A DNA stretch of 47,543 nt, from assembly GCA_023384355.1 (NCBI GenBank), contig JAHDWL010000024.1, positions 1 through 47,543 on the forward strand, written 5' to 3'. The DNA comes from Anaerolineae bacterium (GTDB lineage: Bacteria > Chloroflexota > Anaerolineae > Promineifilales > Promineifilaceae). Positions 24,211 through 33,000 of this stretch are shown here, piece after piece (positions within the stretch are counted from its first letter, which is position 1; every line of letters starts with the position of its first letter). The notes beneath the pieces are model-generated. The model was given only the letters and a program-made list of their open reading frames with translations. It had not been told where the DNA came from and did no database searches. Both the position numbers and the translations under genes were made by a program.

Positions 24211-24410
24211 AATTAAGGACGATCGTTGACAAATACGATGCGAAACCATACGTTTAACGCATTGCGTCATTATAACGCACAGTGTCATGCCCTGTAAAGT
24301 GATAGTTGTCATGTTTTCGTCATGACAACAGGGAACCGTCGCCTGGTCACGACAGGCCTCGACCAGGGGACACCTGGTCACCAGAAACAAGATAAGCCGG
24401 GAGAGTTATC

Positions 24411-25925
24411 ATGGGGATCGACCTGATCAATATTATTTTCGGTATGAAGGTCCGACAGGCGCGGCTTGAGGCCGGTCTGACACTCTCCGATTTGGCCCGG
24501 CAATGCGAGCTTTCCCCCTCCTACCTGACCGAGATCGAGAAAGGGCGCAAATACCCGCGGGCAGACAAGATCGTCAAAATGGCCGCGGCTCTCGGCAAGG
24601 AATACGACGATCTGGTTTCGATCAAGCTCGCTTCGTCGCTGCGTTACCTGGAAAGCGCGCTGGCCTCGTCGACTGTGCGCCGTTTTCCGTTCGAGGAGTT
24701 CGGGCTGGAGCCGGCCGACGCCCTGGGCTTACTGACGCGCGAACCGGATCGCGCCAGCGCCCTTCTCCACGCCATCATCGAAATCTCCCGGCGGTATGAT
24801 CTGAAGGAAGACGAATTTCTGCGGGCGGCGCTCCGATCCTACCAAGAGATCCACGAGAATTACTTCCCCGACCTTGAAGACGCGGCCGAGACCTTCATGG
24901 CCGAGTTCGGCCCGCGCTACGGGTTTGACGACGCCCCGCTCATCCCGCTGGCGACGCTGGCCTCCATCCTGCGGCAGGAATATGGCTACACCATCGACGA
25001 CAAGACCCTCGCCACCTCCGAGGAGCTACGCAATTATCGCTCCGTGCTGCAACCCGGCCGACGCCCGCAGCTATTCATCAACGACCGCCTTTATGCCCGG
25101 CAGGTTCGTTTCATCCTGGCCCGCGAGATCGGCTATTGCTATTTGGGCCTGAAGGAACGCTCTTTGACCTCAACCACGGAAGAGATCGACTCCTTCCAGC
25201 AGTTGCTTAACGACGCCCGCGCGGCTTACTTTGGCGGTGTGGTGCTCATGCCGCGCGCGCGCGTGCTGGCCGACCTGGAGGATTTCTTCGCCCTGCCCGC
25301 CTGGGACCCGGAACCATTCTCGGCCATGCTGACCACCTACGACGTGACACCGGAGATGCTGCTCTATCGCTTCAGCGAGTTGATTCCCCAATTTTTCGGC
25401 TTCAAACTGCACTTCCTGCGGTTTCATCACGCGGCAGGCACGGACGAATACCAGCTGGTACGCCATCTGAACATGAACCAGCTCCTCGTGCCCAGCGGGA
25501 TCGGTCTGTTCGAGCACCATTGCCGGCGCTGGCTATCCATTCGCCTGCTTCCAAAACCGTCAGCCGGTCGTCAGGCTTCCTCATCGCCGCTGCCCGTCGG
25601 CGTGCAGATTTCCGAGTTTCTGGAGACGCAGGAAAAGTTTCTGTGCCTCGGTTTCGGGCGGCAGATGGTCCTCTCGCCCGGCCTTTCCAGCAGCGTCATC
25701 ATCGGCTTCCGCATCGATGCCGACCTGCGCAAGACCATACGCTTCCTCGACGACCCCGATATTCCTCACACAATCATCCACGAGACATGCGAGCGCTGCC
25801 CCCTGACCCCCGACCAGTGTGACGTTCGGGCCGCGCCGCCCACCATTCTGCATGCCCGGCGCGAGAAGTTGGCCAGAAAAATGGCGCTCAATCAGCTAAA
25901 TACCCGGTCAACCACGGGAGATTGA
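24411..25925 (+). CDS. RamB/ScfR-like XRE transcriptional regulator of the glyoxylate shunt
   Basis: The protein has 504 residues. It starts with an XRE helix-turn-helix at 12-66 (MKVRQARLEAGLTLSDLAR and SPSYLTEIEKGRKYPR). A large helical sensor region follows, with a segment (RQVRFILAREIGYCYLG) placed where IrrE/ImmA-like regulators have HExxH; here the metal ligands are missing. The C-terminus has a cysteine cluster, C460, C463 and C470, typical of the DUF2083 / short-chain fatty-acyl regulator family. RamB of Corynebacterium, a relative, controls aceA and aceB in response to acetate status, and the divergent position here makes the same role likely. GGGAG seven bases before the ATG supports the start. 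The signal molecule is not known from sequence. Confidence 0.85.
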   Translation: MGIDLINIIFGMKVRQARLEAGLTLSDLARQCELSPSYLTEIEKGRKYPRADKIVKMAAALGKEYDDLVSIKLASSLRYLESALASSTVRRFPFEEFGLEPADALGLLTREPDRASALLHAIIEISRRYDLKEDEFLRAALRSYQEIHENYFPDLEDAAETFMAEFGPRYGFDDAPLIPLATLASILRQEYGYTIDDKTLATSEELRNYRSVLQPGRRPQLFINDRLYARQVRFILAREIGYCYLGLKERSLTSTTEEIDSFQQLLNDARAAYFGGVVLMPRARVLADLEDFFALPAWDPEPFSAMLTTYDVTPEMLLYRFSELIPQFFGFKLHFLRFHHAAGTDEYQLVRHLNMNQLLVPSGIGLFEHHCRRWLSIRLLPKPSAGRQASSSPLPVGVQISEFLETQEKFLCLGFGRQMVLSPGLSSSVIIGFRIDADLRKTIRFLDDPDIPHTIIHETCERCPLTPDQCDVRAAPPTILHARREKLARKMALNQLNTRSTTGD

Positions 25926-26321
25926 CGTCCCAAAATTGTGGATAAGTGTGGAAATGTTGTGGAAAACAACCTTTTTTTGGGGAAATCTGGACCATGTCTC
26001 ACTTAGGTGAGGAAGGAAAATTAATCTGTATTTGGCCGGTTATACAACAATTACGCCATATATGGGGGGAGAGGTGTAAATACATGGCACAGTACGCCAT
26101 ATGCAGGTCTTTATGTGAAATTGGGTTTTCCGGCGCTCTCCCCAGCCCGTCCACAGTTAACGGTGGTGCGTGGGGCTAAATAGAGGGTAGATAGGGGGAG
26201 AATTAGGCTTGCGACCCCATATATGTGCATCCGGAAAGGTTATCCAGCTTTCCCCAGCCCCTACTACGGACTACTAAAAAAGAAATAGAGAGAGAATACC
26301 TGCGGGGATAACTTCTATAAA
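25926..26321. other. Candidate replication origin (oriC-like non-coding region)
   Basis: About 400 bases lack a credible gene. They start with three DnaA-box-like nonamers in the same orientation spaced by 10-11 bases, followed by AT-rich stretches and further TTATCC-type sequences (26240-26248 TTATCCAGC; GGGGATAA at 26304-26311). Internal repeats include TACGCCATAT (26052-26061 and 26093-26102), CATATATGGGG with its inverted copy CCCCATATATG (26057-26067, 26216-26226), and GCTYTCCCCAGCCC twice (26135-26148, 26247-26260). Gene orientation changes bias around this point. No dnaA or dnaN is nearby, so the assignment is inferred. Confidence 0.55.
25937..25966. promoter_or_regulatory. Phased array of three DnaA-box-like sites
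   Basis: TGTGGATAA (25937-25945) is an exact complement of the consensus box TTATCCACA. TGTGGAAAT (25947-25955) has one mismatch to TTWTNCACA, and TGTGGAAAA (25958-25966) fits it. All three point the same way, one helical turn apart. Confidence 0.65.
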
Positions 26322-26360
26322 AAAAGCCCCCGGAGCAAAACCTGCGCTCCGGGGGCTTTT
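26322..26360 (-). terminator. Strong intrinsic terminator of the SH3-repeat gene
   Basis: AAAAGCCCCCGGAGC (26322-26336) and its exact complement (26346-26360) form a 15-bp stem with a 9-base loop, directly after the minus-strand stop. On the minus strand the stem runs into seven Ts. Confidence 0.9.
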
Positions 26361-26364
26361 CAGC

Positions 26365-27795
26365 TCATGGTTGCACGACGGGTAATGTCGCGATGTCAAT
26401 TTCCAGTTGCAGGGCATCGGCCTGAATCCAGCCCTCCTGGTTTCCGGGGAGCCATATTTTGACCCAGGTGGCTTCCGCGTTCCGGCCGATGAGTACGACG
26501 CTCTGCCCGGGCACGACGCGCAGGATGGGCGCGGTGTTCGCGTCGGGTGTGGCGTAGACGTAAACGACGGGTAACCCGGTGGGCGGCGTGGCCTCCCCGC
26601 TTGTACCCGGCGTTTCTGTGGCCCCGGGGGTCGCCGGGGGCTCGGGTGTGTTCGTGGGAGCCGTTGTCGTTGTTGTCGGGGCGGGGACGGTGCTTGTGGA
26701 AGCTGCCGTACCGGTCGGTTCGGGCGTGCTCGTCGCCGGGGCGGCTGTCTCTGTCGGCGGGGCGGTTGTTGCCGTGGCCGCCGGTCCCGGTTGCTTGCCT
26801 CCTCCGCTTGCGGTTGTCGTTGCCGTCGCCTCTGTCGTGGCTGTCATCGTGGGTTGTGCCGCCGTGACTGTCGCCGCGGGTTGACCGCCATCACCGGCGG
26901 CCGTCTGTCCCGTCGCCTGCCACCCGACTACCAGTGGCGGCGCGATGCCTTCCACCACCGGCACGTTGCCCAGCGCAGCGTTGATGTGAATGATCTCGGC
27001 GGCGATCCACCCCTCGCGGCCGTCGGGCAGGCGCACCCGCACCCAGTGATTGTCGGCCGTTCGTCCGGTGATGCCCAGCGTCATTCCCTCGCTCACGCTG
27101 TCCAGCGGTTCATAGAGGAAGCCCGGCCCGTTATAGACGAGAAAGTAGGCGACGAGATTCGGCGATGGAGCATCGAGAAAGGGAGTAATGATCGGCAGGT
27201 CGTTGAGCGGCGCCGAGGGCAGAAGCGACGCGCTTGCGGCGACCCAGCCGGCGCGGCCGTCGGGCAGATAGACGTGGATCCAGGATGCATCGTCATTGCG
27301 CCCATTGAGAGCCAGCACATCGCCCGGACGCGCCCAGTCCAGCAGGGAGTATCCCACGTCTGAACCGGTGTAGACCGGGACGGGGTCATTGGTGACAAAG
27401 GCGGTTGCGCCCCACAGGGATACGTCAACGATGGGCAGGGCGGTGATGTCGACTGTCGGACGGATGTAGCTCGCATTGACCCACCCGCGATAGCCGTTGT
27501 ACAGCTCGATTTGTACCCATGATGAGTCCCGGTTGCGCCCTACCATCTGGATTTCTTCCCCTTCCATCAGATAGGCCACGGCCGTATAGCTGACATGGGG
27601 GCCGGTGCGCAGATTGAGCGAAGAAGCGCTGACTTGGGCCTCGCCATAGACACCGGCCGTTGGTTCCAACGGCGCGGGACCGGTCTGGGCCTGGCTGCGT
27701 CGTTCGCCGATGACGACAAGCGCCGCCAAGGCAAGGATAACCAGTATATAGATTAATACTTTGGAACGGATGCGGACGTTCAGTAACATATTCAT
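26365..27795 (-). CDS. Membrane-anchored protein with repeated bacterial SH3 domains
   Basis: The protein has 476 residues. A signal-anchor helix (about 13-33) is followed by three bacterial SH3 (SH3b) domains at roughly 55-112, 130-190 and 210-270. A Thr/Ala/Pro-rich linker spans about 300-405, and a fourth SH3b domain lies at about 410-465. Each repeat shows the pattern hydrophobic-N-LRTGP or equivalent, then GRN-x(4)-W and DGR-x-GW, for example SLNLRTGPHVSY, VGRNRDSSWVQI and GYRGWVNASYI. Such domains bind cell-wall or surface polymers; no enzyme domain is present. The low-complexity linker is typical of extracytoplasmic tethers. TTGCCC-18-TATACT (27888-27859) is a possible promoter, and a strong terminator follows the gene. 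Confidence 0.85.
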   Translation of the reverse strand: MNMLLNVRIRSKVLIYILVILALAALVVIGERRSQAQTGPAPLEPTAGVYGEAQVSASSLNLRTGPHVSYTAVAYLMEGEEIQMVGRNRDSSWVQIELYNGYRGWVNASYIRPTVDITALPIVDVSLWGATAFVTNDPVPVYTGSDVGYSLLDWARPGDVLALNGRNDDASWIHVYLPDGRAGWVAASASLLPSAPLNDLPIITPFLDAPSPNLVAYFLVYNGPGFLYEPLDSVSEGMTLGITGRTADNHWVRVRLPDGREGWIAAEIIHINAALGNVPVVEGIAPPLVVGWQATGQTAAGDGGQPAATVTAAQPTMTATTEATATTTASGGGKQPGPAATATTAPPTETAAPATSTPEPTGTAASTSTVPAPTTTTTAPTNTPEPPATPGATETPGTSGEATPPTGLPVVYVYATPDANTAPILRVVPGQSVVLIGRNAEATWVKIWLPGNQEGWIQADALQLEIDIATLPVVQP

Positions 27796-27858
27796 GGCAG
27801 AACCAGGTTTAAAGCGGTAACGCGGGGGTCTGCGGTACTGCCAAACCCTCTACCTTGC

Positions 27859-27888
27859 AGTATAAGAGCGGAATCACTGGGTGGGCAA
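27859..27888 (-). promoter_or_regulatory. Candidate promoter of the SH3-repeat gene
   Basis: On the minus strand TTGCCC (27888-27883), an 18-base spacer and TATACT (27864-27859) would give a leader of about 55-60 bases. Confidence 0.45.
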
Positions 27889-27955
27889 GGCTCGGCGCTC
27901 ATTTTGATCTCATTTTTCACAACCCGCCCTGTTCGTAAACCATGCCATCAATGGC

Positions 27956-27961
27956 TATAAT
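27956..27961 (+). promoter_or_regulatory. Consensus -10 box directly before meaB
   Basis: TATAAT ends eight bases before the GTG start at 27970, so the transcript probably begins at the start codon. A TTCGTA at 27932-27937 is a weak -35. Confidence 0.55.
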
Positions 27962-27969
27962 AAGTTCCG

Positions 27970-29004
27970 GTGCTTGCGGAAAATATTACAAGAGACTGGA
28001 TTGCTGGAGCGCGACAAGGGAATACGCGCTCAATTGCGCGGCTTATTACGCTCGTGGAGAGTGGTGCTGCGGCCGCGCAGGATATCGTTCGCATCCTCTA
28101 CGCGCATACCGGCAAGGCCCATATCGTCGGCATCACCGGCTCGCCCGGTTCCGGCAAGAGCAGCCTGGTTAACGAACTGGCCAAGGCCTTTCGCGTCGAC
28201 GGCCGCCGTGTCGGGATCGTCGCGGTCGATCCGAGCAGCCCGTTCACCGGCGGCGCAATCCTGGGTGACCGGGTGCGTATGCGCGATCTGTCGGGCGACG
28301 AGGGCATCTTTGTCCGCTCGATGGCCTCGCGGGGCAGCCTGGGCGGCCTGGCGCGCAGCACGATGGCGGTGGTGAAAGTGCTCGACGCCGCCGGCTATGA
28401 CGTAATCCTGGTCGAAACGGTCGGCGCCGGGCAGGCTGAGGTCGATATTGCCACGTCCGCGCACACGACTATCGTCCTCGAAGCGCCGGGCATGGGGGAT
28501 GATGTCCAGTCGATCAAGGCCGGCATCCTGGAGATTGCCGATATTCTTGTCGTTAACAAGGCCGACCAGCCGGGCGCAAACCGCACGGTGAAGTCGTTGG
28601 AGATGATGCTCCACCTGGCTATGCCGCCGGCCATTGATGACCCCGCCCACCGGGATGCGGGGCATCGTGACTGGGTTGCTCGCGGCGAAACGGCCGGGAG
28701 AAGCGACGGCTGGGGTGTGTCCGTGTTGCAGACGGTCGCCACAACCGGCACGGGCGTTATCGAACTGGCCGCCGCGGTGGATCGACATCGCGAATATCTG
28801 CTGGCCACCGGCGGCTGGACCGCGCGGGAGCGAGCGCGCAGCCGGAGCGAGATCGAGCGTCTGTTGCGCGAGCGGTTCATTGATGAGATGAACGCTCGCG
28901 TGCCGGCAGAGGAACGGGCGGCGCTTATCTCAGCCGTTGTCGAACGCCGGATGGACCCCTACGCGGCCGCCGACCGCCTTTACTCCGGCCTGAACTTCCT
29001 TTAA
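27970..29004 (+). CDS. meaB: MeaB/ArgK-family GTPase
   Basis: The protein has 344 residues starting at a GTG. It belongs to the G3E-type P-loop GTPases that load and protect adenosylcobalamin in methylmalonyl-CoA mutase. The P-loop GSPGSGKSS is at 57-65. VAVDPSSPFTGGAILGDRVRM is the switch region, followed by SMASRGSLGGLA, ILVETVGAGQAEVDIA and LVVNKAD for guanine recognition. The mutase itself is not in the window. Older annotations call this family an LAO/AO transport ATPase. The ribose-phosphate pyrophosphokinase gene follows after 20 bases, probably in the same operon. Confidence 0.95.
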   Translation: MLAENITRDWIAGARQGNTRSIARLITLVESGAAAAQDIVRILYAHTGKAHIVGITGSPGSGKSSLVNELAKAFRVDGRRVGIVAVDPSSPFTGGAILGDRVRMRDLSGDEGIFVRSMASRGSLGGLARSTMAVVKVLDAAGYDVILVETVGAGQAEVDIATSAHTTIVLEAPGMGDDVQSIKAGILEIADILVVNKADQPGANRTVKSLEMMLHLAMPPAIDDPAHRDAGHRDWVARGETAGRSDGWGVSVLQTVATTGTGVIELAAAVDRHREYLLATGGWTARERARSRSEIERLLRERFIDEMNARVPAEERAALISAVVERRMDPYAAADRLYSGLNFL

Positions 29005-29024
29005 ATATCGTTGTGGGAGAATTC

Positions 29025-29966
29025 ATGTACGGCGACATCAAATTATATGCCGGTTCAGCCTGTCCCGAACTGGCCCAGCGCGTAGCTGACTACATCGGGA
29101 TGCGTCTCAATCGTTGGGACAAAATTACCTTTCCCAACGAGAACATCTTCATCCGGCTGAACAGCAGCGTGCGTGGGCAGGATGTCTACCTTATCCAGAC
29201 CCACGATCGGCCGGTGCATAACAACATCATGGAGATGCTGATAGCCATCGACTGTTTCAAGCGAGACTCGGCCGGTCGCGTGACGGTCGTCATCCCGTAC
29301 ATGTCTTACTCGCAGAGCGACAAGAAAGACCAGCCGCGCGTTCCCATCACCGCTCGTCTTCTGGCCGACATGATCGAGGTGGCCGGAGCCGACCGATGGG
29401 TCACCATCGACCTTCACGCCGGGCAGATTCAGGGCTTTTACAAGATTCCCGGCGACTCGTTGACCGCGCTTCACATTATCTCCAGCTACATTCGCGGCAA
29501 GAATCTGAACGCGACGGTAGTGACGACCGACCTGGGCTATGCCAAGGGTGGCCGCAACTACGCCGAAGCTCTCGGCTTTCCGCTGGCCTTCGTCGAGAAG
29601 CGACGGATAGGCAACGAAACAGGCCGCGAGGCGCTGACGCTCATCGGCAGCGTGGCCGATCGCGATGTGCTCATCGTCGACGACCTGGTGGATACGGCCG
29701 GGAGTGTAGCCCAGGCAGTCGATGTTGTGCGATCCAATGGCGCGCGCGATATCTATCTGGCCTTTACCCATCCCGTGCTGTCGCCGCCGGCCATCGAGCG
29801 CCTCTCCGGGTTGGGCATCAAGGAGATCGTCACGACTGACACGCTGCCCCTTCCGCCGGAAAAACGTCTGCCCAACATGACCGTCCTGACTGTGGCCGAG
29901 CTGCTGGGCGAGGTCATTATGCGCTCCCACGAGGGACGCAGCGTGGGCGAATTATTCAATGAGTAG
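29025..29966 (+). CDS. prs: Ribose-phosphate pyrophosphokinase
   Basis: The protein has 313 residues from the ATG at 29025, the usual length. It makes PRPP from ribose 5-phosphate and ATP for nucleotide, histidine and tryptophan synthesis. Family features are NENIFIRLNSSVRGQDVYLIQ, the region PYMSYSQSDKKDQPRVPITA (class I enzymes usually read YARQDRK, so a catalytic-loop position differs), TIDLHAGQIQGFY, VEKRRIG and the PRPP loop DVLIVDDLVDTAGSV. GGGAG five bases before the ATG is a good ribosome site. The gene follows meaB closely and precedes secA, which has its own -10 element. Confidence 0.95.
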   Translation: MYGDIKLYAGSACPELAQRVADYIGMRLNRWDKITFPNENIFIRLNSSVRGQDVYLIQTHDRPVHNNIMEMLIAIDCFKRDSAGRVTVVIPYMSYSQSDKKDQPRVPITARLLADMIEVAGADRWVTIDLHAGQIQGFYKIPGDSLTALHIISSYIRGKNLNATVVTTDLGYAKGGRNYAEALGFPLAFVEKRRIGNETGREALTLIGSVADRDVLIVDDLVDTAGSVAQAVDVVRSNGARDIYLAFTHPVLSPPAIERLSGLGIKEIVTTDTLPLPPEKRLPNMTVLTVAELLGEVIMRSHEGRSVGELFNE

Positions 29967-30070
29967 GGGGAACCCACCGTCGGAAAACCGGGAAGTCCGG
30001 AAGAATCTCGGGTTTTTCTCCATCGCCTTAAAGAATCCCTAGGATGGCCGCTCCCGTTGGAGGAGTAGCC

Positions 30071-30076
30071 TATAAT
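30071..30076 (+). promoter_or_regulatory. Consensus -10 box before secA
   Basis: TATAAT ends 10 bases before the ATG at 30087. A start near 30083 would leave almost no leader. An ATG at 30075 overlaps the box and is therefore unlikely to be used. Confidence 0.5.
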
Positions 30077-30086
30077 GGTATGCGCC

Positions 30087-33000
30087 ATGTTCAAGAAAAT
30101 CGTATCCAGCATTGTCGGTGATCCGAACAAGAAGATAATCAAAAATTTACGGCCGGAAGTCGACGACGCCGGCGAGCGCGAAGCTGAATTGAAACGCCTG
30201 CCCGACGAGGCCTTCCGCGAACGCACGGCCGAACTGAAAGAACGTGTCGCCGCCGGCGCTGACCTCGACGACATTCTACCCGAGGCCTTTGCTTTGGTGC
30301 GTGAAGCTTCCCGCCGCGCCATCGGTCTGCGCCACTACGACGTCCAAATCATGGGTGGCATCCTGCTCCATCAGGGCGAGGTCGTCGAGATGCGCACCGG
30401 CGAGGGCAAGACGCTGGTCGCCACGTTGCCGCTGTATCTTAATGCCCTCAGCGGCAAAGGTGTCCATCTGGTCACGGTCAACGAGTATCTGGCCCGGCGC
30501 GACGGCGGCTGGATGGGCAAGATATTCAACTTGCTCGGCATGTCGGTCGGCGTCATAGGTCCGCTGGGCTTTTCGGCGCTGTTCGACCCGGAGTATGTCA
30601 ACCCCGGCGCCGAGCTTGAAGACGAACGTCTGGTACATTGGCGGCCGAGCACCCGTCGCCAGGCCTACGAGGCCGATATCACTTACGGCATCAGCAGCGA
30701 GTTCGGCTTCGATTATCTGCGCGATAATATGGCCGTGCGCAAGGACCAGCTTGTGCAGCGCGATTTGCACTACGCTATCATCGACGAGGTCGACAATATC
30801 CTCATCGACGAAGCGCGCACGCCGCTCATCATCTCCGGCCCCGCGGCGCGTTCGGGCAAGGATTACATCCGTTTTGCCGAATATGTGCGTCGACTGCGGG
30901 CCAACACGGCCGACGAGGAAGAGGAACCAAACGGCCACTACGACATCGACGAAAAGAGCCGCAGCATCAGCCTGACCGAAATGGGCATCGCCGAGATTGA
31001 GAAGCGCATCGAGGAGATCGATGCCGAAGCTGGCGACAACCTCTACGATCCGCGCTTCTATCATCTGACCTACTACCTCGATAACGCCCTGCGCGCCCAA
31101 TACCTGTTCAAGCGCGACGTTGATTACGTTGTCCAGGGTGACGAAGTCGTTATCGTCGACGACTTCACCGGCCGCCTTATGCCCGGCCGCCGTTATTCCG
31201 ACGGCCTGCACGAAGCCATCGAGGCCAAGGAAGGCGTCAACGTCAAGCGCGAAACGGTCACCGTTGCGACCATCACCCTGCAAAACTACTTCCGCCTCTA
31301 CGACAAGCTGGCCGGCATGACCGGTACGGCCCTGACCGACGCCGAGGAGTTCGACAAGATCTACGAGTTGGGTGTGACGCCCCTGCCGACAAACGTCGAA
31401 TACATCATCGATACCGGTCAGATGGGACTGGAGACGCGGCGCGAGAAGGTCGATGGGGCCGAAGCGACGGTCTACGTGAGACCGGGCGGCGAGCCGGTCT
31501 ATTACAAGCGGCTCGATTTCGCCGATCAGGTTTATGGCACACTCAATGCCAAGGATCAGGCGATACTTAACGAGATCAAGGCCGTTCACACAACCGGGCG
31601 GCCGGTTCTCGTCGGCACGACTTCGGTGGAGCACTCCGAGGTGATTGCCAACTACCTGCGGCGGGAGGGCATTCCCCACAACGTGCTGAATGCGAAAATC
31701 CACCAGTCCGAAGCGCTCATCGTGGCCCAGGCCGGGCGCAAGGGCGCGGTGACTATCTCCACCAACATGGCCGGCCGTGGCACCGACATTTTGCTGGGCG
31801 GCAACGCCGAGGGGCTGGCCGCCGAAGTGCTGGAAAACGAGATGTTCGACCGGCCGTTGCTGGTGCAACTAGCCCTCAAGTTGCAGACCGAGGGCGAGGA
31901 AACCGCCCGCGACACAGCCCGCAAGAGCAACAAGCTGACTGAGGACCTGGTCGACGCGCTGCTGGAGACAAAGGAGCGTTTCGCGGCGGCTATGACCGAT
32001 ATCGATCAGGTACAGATCGTTGGCCATCTGGCGCGGGTGTTGCAGGAGCCCTACGGCATCGACTACAACGACCTGCTGGAGGTTCTGCGCCGGGTGCGCG
32101 GCGGCCAATTGGCCGAGGCGCGCGTCTACGTCGAGAGCCTCGACAAGGACGTGGTTCTGGTCGACGACATCATGCGGCGCTGGAGCGAGCTGGTGCGCTA
32201 CCAGAACATCCAGGGCGACGAAAAGCAGCTGTCCCAATTCCTGGCCGAGCAGACATTCGAGCACCACTACAACGCCCGCGCCGCGCTCATCCGCGCCGTG
32301 TTGGGCGACCGCCCCGACGAAGCGCAGCATCTGGTCGACACGATTCCCGGCCTTGGCCCGCAACATATTGCCCGTATCCAGGAACTGCGCGACCAAGCCA
32401 GGCGCGACAAGGAAGAAATTTGGCGGCTGGGCGGGTTACATGTCGTCGGCTCGGAGCGGCATGAGTCGCGGCGCATCGACAATCAGTTGCGCGGCCGCGC
32501 CGCGCGTCAGGGCGACCCCGGCTCGTCGCGCTTCTTTCTGTCGCTTGAAGATGATCTGATGAAGCGCTTCGGGGGCGAGCGGCTGAAAGGGTTCATGACC
32601 CGTACCAACATCCCCGATGACATGCCCATCGAGAGCGGCTTGCTGGACAAGATCATCGAAAGTTCGCAGGAGCGCATCGAAGGTTACAACTTCGACATGC
32701 GCAAGAACGTCGTCGAGTATGACGACGTGATGAACAAGCAGCGCCAGGCCATCTACAACGAGCGGCGCGAGATCCTCATGGGTGAGGATGTGGACCTTGA
32801 CGGAAAGGTGGACGCAGCCTTCGACCAGGCCATCGACGAATTGATCGACCATTACGTCAACGGCTACACCGATTTCATTCGCGGCGAGGTCGAGCGGGTG
32901 GTGCAGGACTTCACCACCGACGCGACCAACACCGTCAATATCCCGGCCGTCCTGCGTCGGGTGGGCAGCCTGCTGCCGTTGCTGAGCGATCTGGATCGGG

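Larger units (their letters stand above)
24066..24410. other. aceBA / regulator divergent control region
   Basis: The 345 non-coding bases hold two copies of one palindrome, a promoter for aceBA, and in the half next to the regulator several inverted repeats: ACGCATTGCGT (24257-24267), GTTGTCATG/CATGACAAC (24305-24313 and 24321-24329), CCTGGTC/GACCAGG (24342-24348 and 24361-24367) and CTGGTCACCAG (24374-24384). TTGACA at 24226-24231 could be a -35 for the regulator, but no good -10 follows. The long structured leader may be a second level of control. Confidence 0.6.

Noticed and set aside
24193-24390. 65-codon minus-strand frame in the ace control region
   Set aside because: It spans the operator and leader hairpins, is Cys-rich without pattern and lacks a ribosome site.
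24305-24390. Riboswitch in the regulator leader
   Set aside because: The inverted repeats do not match any riboswitch fold I can recognise; kept only as structured leader.
25946-26179. 77-codon frame in the origin-like region
   Set aside because: It starts among the DnaA-box-like repeats, has no ribosome site and no protein-like pattern.
29975-30025. Possible terminator between prs and secA
   Set aside because: AAAACC and GGTTTT can pair, but the stem is short and interrupted by a large loop; not strong enough to report.
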